Shown here in pieces: positions 58,296 through 64,000 of a stretch of DNA of 64,000 bases. Position numbers and translations under genes: made by a program. Source of the stretch: Pseudomonadota bacterium (GTDB lineage: Bacteria; Pseudomonadota; Gammaproteobacteria; Burkholderiales; Methylophilaceae); the NCBI GenBank assembly GCA_020053735.1, contig JAGVMP010000011.1, positions 496,001 to 560,000 of the forward strand. Reading direction: 5' to 3'. The notes under the pieces are model-generated. The model did no database searches and was not told the DNA's origin. It saw only the letters and a list, made by a program, of their open reading frames with translations. Positions within the stretch are counted from its first letter, which is position 1. Each line of letters begins with the position of its first letter.

Positions 58296-58354
58296 AAAGA
58301 TTATTTAAAAAGCACGCAGTATATTTAAATAGCTACCCTTTTTTATTGCCTGTC

Positions 58355-59593
58355 TCATTGCTTAGGCAATATAAAGTCTTTAGGAAGCAGCACCCAAATT
58401 TTACCTTTTTGTTTCATGCTGCCCGCTTGCTTGCCTGCGGCTTCACCTGCGCCCCAATAATAATCAGCACGCACACCACCTTTAATCGCCCCACCAGTAT
58501 CTTGTGCCACCATTAATTTTTTTAACGGCTTACTACTATTAGGCATCGTTGTAGATAGAAATATAGGTGCGCCCAATGGTACATGTCTTGGGTCTATTGC
58601 TACGCTACGCTCAGCTGTCAGTGGCACACCAAGCGCACCTAATGGACCTGATAGCCCTGCAGGTAATTCTCTAAAAAAAACATAACTTGGGTTAGCATTC
58701 AATAAGTCGCGTAGTTTTTGTGGGTTATCACGTGCCCAATCTTTAATGCCTTGCATGCTCGCTTGGTCTTTGGTCAGCTCTCCGCGCTCTATGAGTACGC
58801 GACCAATGGAATTGTAAGCTTGACCATTTTGGTCTGCATAGCCCACGTGCATACTTTCACCGTTCTCAAGCTGCACCATACCGGAGCCTTGCACTTGCAA
58901 GAAGAAGCCATCTACTAAATCGTTGACCCATACTAATTCGTTGCCTACTAGAGGTGAGGGTATTGTTTCAATTTCAGCGCGCGTCGGATAAGGTATCAAC
59001 TTATTCCCATTTAACTTGCCACGCACCCGCTTATTTTTTAGCTCGGGGTAAGCCTCACCTAAATCAACGGTAATTAAATCTGCAGGTTGTTTATACAATG
59101 GATGTGGATACTGACTTGACTTAGTACGACTACCTTTTAATAAGGGCTGGTAATAACCCGTTATCAGCCCAACATTGCTACCATCTGCGTTAGTCGTACC
59201 ATACACATTAAAGTATTGCGTAAAATATGCTTGAACCGCTTTTTTATTAGGCTCGCCTAGCGCATTGGCAGCGCTACATACAGCTTGCCAAGACTGTTGG
59301 TTATTCTGCGCTTTATTTTTTTCCGTTTTATTTTTTAAGGTACTGCAACTTTGCAACCAAGCTGACCAAGCAGCGCTCATGTCATCTTCAGAAAATCCAT
59401 CAATATCCTCCCACTGCGCAGGTTTTAGCAACGCATAATCTTGCAAAATGACAGGCTTGGATTGGTCTACTGACGGCGGGGTTTGTTGTGCACAATCGCA
59501 ATCGGATATACTTGGTTGCGGTGCTTGCTTAACGTGCGCTTTGCTGCATGAAACGGCAAGTAGCGCGACAAGAATGATAAGGTAATTTTTCAA
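58355..59593 (-). CDS. mltA: Membrane-bound lytic murein transglycosylase A
   Basis: 412 aa lipoprotein (lipobox LLAVSC). MltA double-psi beta-barrel glycoside hydrolase that cleaves the MurNAc-GlcNAc bond. Family marks: LITGYYQPLLKGSR, FFLQVQGSGMVQLENGES, YVFFRELPAGLSGPLGALGV, and LMVAQDTGGAIKGGVRADYY with the catalytic Asp. The rest ends in the GAGEAAGKQAGSMKQ-like stretch typical of MltA. Convergent with pqqA. Confidence 0.95.
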   Translation of the reverse strand: MKNYLIILVALLAVSCSKAHVKQAPQPSISDCDCAQQTPPSVDQSKPVILQDYALLKPAQWEDIDGFSEDDMSAAWSAWLQSCSTLKNKTEKNKAQNNQQSWQAVCSAANALGEPNKKAVQAYFTQYFNVYGTTNADGSNVGLITGYYQPLLKGSRTKSSQYPHPLYKQPADLITVDLGEAYPELKNKRVRGKLNGNKLIPYPTRAEIETIPSPLVGNELVWVNDLVDGFFLQVQGSGMVQLENGESMHVGYADQNGQAYNSIGRVLIERGELTKDQASMQGIKDWARDNPQKLRDLLNANPSYVFFRELPAGLSGPLGALGVPLTAERSVAIDPRHVPLGAPIFLSTTMPNSSKPLKKLMVAQDTGGAIKGGVRADYYWGAGEAAGKQAGSMKQKGKIWVLLPKDFILPKQ

Positions 59594-59624
59594 AATAGGG
59601 GCTTAGCTTTTAATTCAAAGCTTT

Positions 59625-60008
59625 TCAATTTAACACTCTAGGCACAGCCAAAGTAAATGGTTCAATCACCGCATCGAAAAAAGTACCATCTTCAGCCACT
59701 ATTTTATAGCTACCACGCATAGCGCCTACTGGGGTGGCAAGCAGTGTGCCGCTAGTGTACTCAAACTGCTGACCTGGAGCCAACAAAGGTTGCGCGCCAA
59801 CCACGCCTAAGCCCTTTACCTCTTGCACATAGTTATTAGCATCAGTAATTATCCAGTGGCGGCTTATTAGTTGCGCAGCAATATTGCCCACATTACTAAT
59901 CGTCGCAGTATATGCAAAAGCATATTTGTTATCTTCTGGATTAGATTGATCTGGCAAATAGGCAGTTTGCACACTCACTTTAAACGCATATTTTTTACTG
60001 TCCACCAT
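59625..60008 (-). CDS. apaG: ApaG family protein (Co2+/Mg2+ efflux-associated)
   Basis: 127 aa. The ApaG fold, an immunoglobulin-like beta-sandwich, is marked by FAYTATISNVGNIAAQLISR, RHWIITDANNYVQEVKGLGV and GVVGAQPLLAPGQQFEYTSG. The family is implicated in Co/Mg homeostasis in Salmonella (CorD) but its exact role is unclear. It lies 9 bp after thiG on the same strand. Confidence 0.92.
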   Translation of the reverse strand: MVDSKKYAFKVSVQTAYLPDQSNPEDNKYAFAYTATISNVGNIAAQLISRHWIITDANNYVQEVKGLGVVGAQPLLAPGQQFEYTSGTLLATPVGAMRGSYKIVAEDGTFFDAVIEPFTLAVPRVLN

Positions 60009-60017
60009 ACTAATCTA

Positions 60018-60821
60018 TCATGACGCTGTGATTAAACCAGCAGTTGGGGAACTAGGGCTGGCAGAATATAGCTTTTTCGGCATACGCCCTGCTAAAAAGG
60101 CCTCACGCCCTGCTTCTACTGCCTTTTTCATGGCGGATGCCATTAACACAGGGTTTTGCGCATCCGCAATTGCGGTATTCATTAAAATACCTGCACAGCC
60201 CAGCTCCATCGCTATGGCAGCGTCACTGGCTGTACCTACACCAGCATCCACCAATACTGGTACTTTTGCGTTTTCGATAATAATTTGCAAATTCCAGGGG
60301 TTTAAAATGCCCATGCCTGAGCCAATCAGTGAAGCCAGCGGCATAACCGCACAGCAACCAATATCCTCAAGCTGCTTGGCGATGATCGGGTCGTCTGAAG
60401 TATATACCATCACATCAAAGCCATCTTTTACCAAAGTTTTTGCCGCAGCGATGGTCTCAATCACATTCGGATATAAAGTTTTTGGATCTCCCAACACTTC
60501 AAGCTTCACTAGTTTGTGACCATCTAAGAGCTCACGCGCTAATCTTAACGTACGCACCGCATCATCTGCTGAGTAACAGCCTGCAGTATTGGGCAGATAA
60601 GTAAATTCTTCTGGTGGCAAACAATCTAGCAACGACGGTTCACCTACATGTTGGCCAATATTCGTGCGGCGAATCGCAACCGTCACAATCTGCGCACCAC
60701 TGGCGTCAATGGCAGCGCGGGTTTCGGTAAAGTCTTTATATTTACCCGTGCCCACTAACAAGCGCGATTGGTACGCCTTACCAGCGATGATTAATTCGTC
60801 ATTCATATTGATTTCCACCAC
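60018..60821 (-). CDS. thiG: Thiazole synthase ThiG
   Basis: 267 aa. ThiG builds the thiazole phosphate of thiamine from DXP, glycine imine and ThiS-thiocarboxylate. The Schiff-base Lys is in [16 protein letters not shown] near residue 105. [16 protein letters not shown] and [19 protein letters not shown] bind the substrate phosphate. It starts 5 bp after thiS. A short N-terminal [18 protein letters not shown] is present, where the fifth-residue Met is an alternative start. Confidence 0.95.
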   Translation of the reverse strand: MVEINMNDELIIAGKAYQSRLLVGTGKYKDFTETRAAIDASGAQIVTVAIRRTNIGQHVGEPSLLDCLPPEEFTYLPNTAGCYSADDAVRTLRLARELLDGHKLVKLEVLGDPKTLYPNVIETIAAAKTLVKDGFDVMVYTSDDPIIAKQLEDIGCCAVMPLASLIGSGMGILNPWNLQIIIENAKVPVLVDAGVGTASDAAIAMELGCAGILMNTAIADAQNPVLMASAMKKAVEAGREAFLAGRMPKKLYSASPSSPTAGLITAS

Positions 60822-60826
60822 GCTGT

Positions 60827-61030
60827 TTATCCACCACCTACGGCGCCCACTATCTCCAACTTATCGCCATCGTGCAAAGTCACCATGTCGAATTGGCTAC
60901 GTGGTACGATCTCACCGTTTTTTTCTATGGCTAAGCGTTTGCCTGTTAAATTTAATGTCACCACTAACGCAGAAATGGTCACATTTTCGCTAGCTAACTG
61001 CCTTAAATTGCCATTAATAAAAATATGCAT
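60827..61030 (-). CDS. thiS: Sulfur carrier protein ThiS
   Basis: 67 aa from the ATG at 61030 ([11 protein letters not shown]), which fits family length; an upstream in-frame ATG at 61078 would add 16 residues that homologues lack. Ubiquitin fold with the C-terminal Gly-Gly (EIVGAVGGG) that is adenylated and thiocarboxylated to give sulfur to thiazole. No TPP riboswitch was seen in the region upstream. Confidence 0.9.
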   Translation of the reverse strand: MHIFINGNLRQLASENVTISALVVTLNLTGKRLAIEKNGEIVPRSQFDMVTLHDGDKLEIVGAVGGG

Positions 61031-61261
61031 AGGATTAATTCTACTGGAAAGCCATGCTATACGGTGTAGATTTAACAATTCAATCTAATTTGTTGTTTTC
61101 AATCAATCTGGTACAGAGCTTGCTTAAACTTAATTATAATTAATTTTTTTGTGTAATCCGCAACAAAATCTGTACGTTAAACACTTAAAAGTAATGATTT
61201 TAATGATTTATCGACCAAACTAAAGTAATGATTGAATTTTTTTGATAGATTACGTACCAAG

Positions 61262-61284
61262 CTACAGGAACACAATTCCTGTAG
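61262..61284. promoter_or_regulatory. Perfect 9-bp inverted repeat upstream of the 58-aa peptide gene
   Basis: CTACAGGAA - CACAA - TTCCTGTAG is a perfect hairpin with a 5-base loop, ending 13 bases before the AAAGGA site. It could be an mRNA hairpin controlling translation or a protein operator. Confidence 0.7.
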
Positions 61285-61306
61285 ATTTAACTCCCAAAAG
61301 GAAAAT

Positions 61307-61483
61307 ATGATGCAAGCACTAAATGTAAAACAAGTTTCAAAAACTCAACTGGTGAATAAAACTTTTCATCAAGCACTGATTAAACCATCTGAAAAGTTAG
61401 ATGTAAAAGTTGAAAAAGCAACTGAAACAACTAAAGCACCAAGTTTTAATCGATTCTTAGAAGCTTACGGCGACTGCGTTTAA
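61307..61483 (+). CDS. 58-aa peptide of unknown function
   Basis: The ATG at 61307 has an AAAGGA site 4-5 bases before it and is followed by a second ATG; a more upstream ATG at 61232 would translate the hairpin and is less likely. The peptide is Lys/Thr/Val-rich in the first 40 residues (KQVSKTQLVNKTFHQALI) and ends with FNRFLEAYGDCV, an unusual acidic Tyr-Gly-Asp-Cys-Val tail. No homologue is recognised. A RiPP-like precursor or a small regulatory or structural protein are possibilities only. It is convergent with gnd and divergent from thiS. Confidence 0.65.
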   Translation: MMQALNVKQVSKTQLVNKTFHQALIKPSEKLDVKVEKATETTKAPSFNRFLEAYGDCV

Positions 61484-61628
61484 GTTTTACGCTAGCTAGC
61501 TTGAAGAAGCAAGGCTTTAAAAGTTAAGCTTTTAAATCAGATGTAAGTAAAAAAGTGGGCAGCACTTGTTAATTCAAAGCTACGCTAACCCACAGCTAGT
61601 ACTTCACTCTTTTATTTCAGTAATTCTG

Positions 61629-63143
61629 TTACTCAATTTGTAATTGCGGGCGACCTGCTTCAGGCCAATCCAGATGGTAGAACTGGCCACGTGGCTGATC
61701 TTTACGCTCGTATGTGTGCGCACCAAAGTAATCTCGCTGACCTTGCAATAAGTTTGCAGGTAAATCAGCACTACGGTAACCATCGTAATATGCCAACGCA
61801 GCGCTAAAACCTTGCGCAGGAATGCCATTGGTGACAGCCAAGGCAATCACCTTGCGCCAACCGGCTTGGCCTTCATTCATCGCATTGGTAAAGTACGGGT
61901 CTAACATCAAGTTTTTAAGACGCGAATTAATGGCATAGGCCATGGTGATTTTTTGCAAAAAGCGCGCACGGATAATACAACCACCGCGCCAAATTTGTGC
62001 AATTTCGCCAAAATTCAATTTCCAGTTATATGCTACTTGCGCTTTATCAATCAACTGAAAGCCTTGTGCATAAGCACAGATTTTTGAGCAATACAGTGCA
62101 TTTTTAATTGCATCAATAATGACTTTTTTATCAGTCTCGTGCTTAATTACTGGGCCTTTTAGTATCTTGCTGGCTTCTACACGCTCTTCCTTTAAGCTAG
62201 AAAGCGCACGCGCATAAACCGCTGCTGCAATCGCGTTAGCGGGTGAGCCAAGTTCTAGCGCGTTAGCAGCTGTCCATTGGCCAGTACCTTTTTGGCCAGC
62301 AGTATCCAAAATCTGGTCAACTAGAAAACCCTTAGTCATTGGGTCTTTTTGTTGCAATATATCAGCAGTAATTTCGATTAAGAAACTAGATAATTCGCCT
62401 TTATTCCACTCAGCAAATACTTTACCAATTTCGTCAGCCGGCATGCCTAGCAAGTTTTTCATCAACCAGTAGGCTTCGCAAATGAGCTGCATATCAATAT
62501 ATTCAATGCCGTTATGTACCATTTTTACATAATGACCAGCACCGTCTGGACCAATATATTCGGCACATGAGAACCCGCCTACAACCGGTTTACCTGGCTT
62601 ACCACCTTCCATCGGCTCACCCGTCACCGCATCTACTTTAGCCGCAATATCTCGCCAGATAGGCTCTAAACTCGCCCAAGCTTTACGCGTGCCAGATGGC
62701 ATTAAACTTGGTCCAAAACGGGCGCCTGTTTCGCCACCAGACACGCCAGAGCCGATAAAATCAATTCCTTTTACTGCCAATTCTTTTTCGCGGCGAATCG
62801 TGTCTGTCCACAATGAGTTACCGCCGTCAATAATAATATCGCCTTGCTCTAAAAATGGTAATAGCGCATTAATCGTTACATCTGTTGCACTACCAGCTTT
62901 AACCAGTAAAATAATTTTACGTGGGCGTTTAATGCTTAACACAAATGAGGCTAAATCAGCATGCCCAACTACATTGGCATGCGATGGCTCATTGGCCTTG
63001 CACTCTTTGATGAAGTTGGTCATTTTTTTAGGGTCACGGTTGTATACCGCAATGGTGTAGCCGTGGTCGGCAATGTTTAGGGCAAGGTTTTGCCCCATTA
63101 CGGCTAGGCCAACTAGGCCAATATCAGCATTTTTTGTGGTCAT
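61629..63143 (-). CDS. gnd: 6-phosphogluconate dehydrogenase (decarboxylating)
   Basis: 504 aa, longer than the 468-aa E. coli enzyme. The Rossmann motif [20 protein letters not shown] and the NADP-type loop YNRDPKK are at the N-terminus. Substrate residues are in [20 protein letters not shown] and [15 protein letters not shown], with the C-terminal [20 protein letters not shown]. It oxidises 6-phosphogluconate to ribulose 5-phosphate and CO2. In ribulose-monophosphate methylotrophs it closes the cyclic oxidation of formaldehyde. The coenzyme preference (NADP or NAD) cannot be fixed from sequence alone. Confidence 0.94.
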   Translation of the reverse strand: MTTKNADIGLVGLAVMGQNLALNIADHGYTIAVYNRDPKKMTNFIKECKANEPSHANVVGHADLASFVLSIKRPRKIILLVKAGSATDVTINALLPFLEQGDIIIDGGNSLWTDTIRREKELAVKGIDFIGSGVSGGETGARFGPSLMPSGTRKAWASLEPIWRDIAAKVDAVTGEPMEGGKPGKPVVGGFSCAEYIGPDGAGHYVKMVHNGIEYIDMQLICEAYWLMKNLLGMPADEIGKVFAEWNKGELSSFLIEITADILQQKDPMTKGFLVDQILDTAGQKGTGQWTAANALELGSPANAIAAAVYARALSSLKEERVEASKILKGPVIKHETDKKVIIDAIKNALYCSKICAYAQGFQLIDKAQVAYNWKLNFGEIAQIWRGGCIIRARFLQKITMAYAINSRLKNLMLDPYFTNAMNEGQAGWRKVIALAVTNGIPAQGFSAALAYYDGYRSADLPANLLQGQRDYFGAHTYERKDQPRGQFYHLDWPEAGRPQLQIE

Positions 63144-63343
63144 TTTGTTCTCTATCAGGTTCTCTTAAATGGGTAATTTAAATAAATTTGAGTTGCATGC
63201 TTGTGGCCAGCAACTCGCTACGAGCTTTGCTACTTTAACTGCTTACTTTTGTACTACTGGTTTCAATATTACTTTGGGGTATTGTTATAAACTTCAAGTC
63301 ACTATTAAATGAAAAGCTGAAAACTAATTACATGATTCGGAAA

Positions 63344-64000
63344 CTACAGGGTTCTAGCAAACATTTGTAGCGTCATTTGATAACTTACGCTTGCCAACTC
63401 GGCATCGTAGCGAGAGTCTTCGTCACGCATAAAGGCATGTTGGGCATTAAACTCATGCCAGGTGTAATTTAAATTAGCAGCCGCTAATTTTTGTTGCACC
63501 AACACACGGCCTGCCGCAGGAATATGGTTATCTTGCTTGCCCCAAATCATCATCAACTCACCTTGAATATCCACTAGTCTTTCCAGGCTATGTTGATTCG
63601 GTTGATTCGGTATCGTATTAATATGCAAGTCGGTGGCATAAAAACAGGCAGTGGCTTTCACCTCTGGCTGCAAAGCCGCGCGAAACGCCAAATGTCCACC
63701 GATACAAAAGCCCATCGCCCCCAGATTACCGTTATACCAATCTTGGGTGCTTAAAAAATTGATCATGGCGCGATTATCTGTATCGTAGCCTTGCACATCT
63801 TTGGCAGCCTTATCGGCATTACCTTTTTCGCGACCAGCATCGTCATAACCTAGTACGGTACCGATGGGATTAAGCTCGTGAAATACCTCTGGCACCAGCA
63901 CGGCGTAACCATGCCCCGCCATATAAGCGGCGGCACGCGCGATGGGGCCTGTTTGCTGAAAAATTTCAGAGTAAAATAAAACTGCTGGTACTTTTTTTGT
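63344..64000 (-). CDS. Dienelactone hydrolase family protein, N-terminus outside the window
   Basis: The frame runs to the window edge: 26 codons upstream of the internal Met (63922) read KKVPAVLFYSEIFQQTGPIA, so the true start lies beyond position 64000. Catalytic residues of the dienelactone hydrolase fold are present: the Cys nucleophile in AMGFCIGGHL, Asp in MIWGKQDNHIPA and His in NAQHAFMRDED. Substrate unknown. The 200 bp between it and gnd has no recognised signal. Confidence 0.88.
   Translation of the reverse strand, partial: TKKVPAVLFYSEIFQQTGPIARAAAYMAGHGYAVLVPEVFHELNPIGTVLGYDDAGREKGNADKAAKDVQGYDTDNRAMINFLSTQDWYNGNLGAMGFCIGGHLAFRAALQPEVKATACFYATDLHINTIPNQPNQHSLERLVDIQGELMMIWGKQDNHIPAAGRVLVQQKLAAANLNYTWHEFNAQHAFMRDEDSRYDAELASVSYQMTLQMFARTL

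Noticed and set aside
61031-61261. TPP riboswitch before thiS-thiG
   Set aside because: No THI-box consensus (CUGAGA ... ACCUGA) on the minus strand of this AT-rich spacer.
61516-61536. TTTAAAAG / CTTTTAAA hairpin after the 58-aa gene as a terminator
   Set aside because: It is AT-only with no T-tract and too weak to call.
63590-63612. Tandem GGTTGATTC in the dienelactone hydrolase gene
   Set aside because: Only two partial copies, encoding PNQPNQ; not distinct from ordinary coding sequence.

Overview
The window looks like a chromosomal segment of an AT-rich betaproteobacterium, most likely an obligate methylotroph of the family Methylophilaceae (Methylotenera-like). This is an inference. 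It rests on the gatCAB / mreBCD-mrdA-rodA-rlpA arrangement, the GshA family present, a pqqA gene (the PQQ cofactor serves methanol dehydrogenases) and a 6-phosphogluconate dehydrogenase. No rRNA, tRNA, CRISPR array, IS element or prophage was seen. Almost all of it is housekeeping sequence in tight operons, with a few accessory insertions.

Layout. 1-4.5 kb: 5' end of an AmpG-like permease, a DUF1223 protein, a degenerate M48-like protein, exonuclease III, pyrE and a DUF4124 protein. 4.5-9.4 kb (minus strand): gatC-gatA-[DNA methyltransferase-restriction endonuclease]-gatB, a type II restriction-modification pair set into the Glu/Asp-tRNA amidotransferase operon with overlapping reading frames. 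9.6-20.6 kb (plus): the rod-shape and wall operon mreBCD-mrdA-rodA-rlpA-dacC, running on into DUF493-lipB-lipA-gshA, then gshB. 21.8-23.8 kb: apbE, a NusG-domain-II protein and a Gx transporter. 23.8-31.8 kb (minus): a type IV minor pilin operon pilE-fimT-pilV-pilW-pilX-pilY1.

32-37.9 kb: lptM-lysA, a small lipoprotein, purU, ispH, nudB, nadA and a HIT protein. 37.9-46.5 kb (minus): ubiK-comM-metH-mpl-tonB-like-ferredoxin, with a palindromic repeat inserted in frame in mpl and a 103-bp inverted-repeat element after the tonB-like gene. 46.7-48.7 kb: glnK-amtB behind a consensus sigma-54 promoter and ending in a strong terminator. 48.9-53.7 kb: an ArsR-type regulator with its operator, then aas, a Tat-type amidohydrolase and lplT (lysophospholipid recycling). 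53.8-58.0 kb: an LTA-synthase-like phosphotransferase and a 752-aa glycosidase-like/kinase-like fusion, probably acting on envelope glycans. 58.2 kb: an orphan pqqA of 23 codons. 58.3-64 kb: mltA, apaG, thiG, thiS, an unknown 58-aa peptide gene with a hairpin leader, gnd and a truncated dienelactone hydrolase.

The items most worth a second look are the restriction-modification pair inside gatCAB and the divergent gatB segment beside it, the orphan pqqA, the 58-aa peptide gene, the GH-like/kinase fusion, the ArsR operator controlling aas-lplT, the palindrome-derived insertion in Mpl, and a stem-loop repeat present three times, once inside a coding gene.
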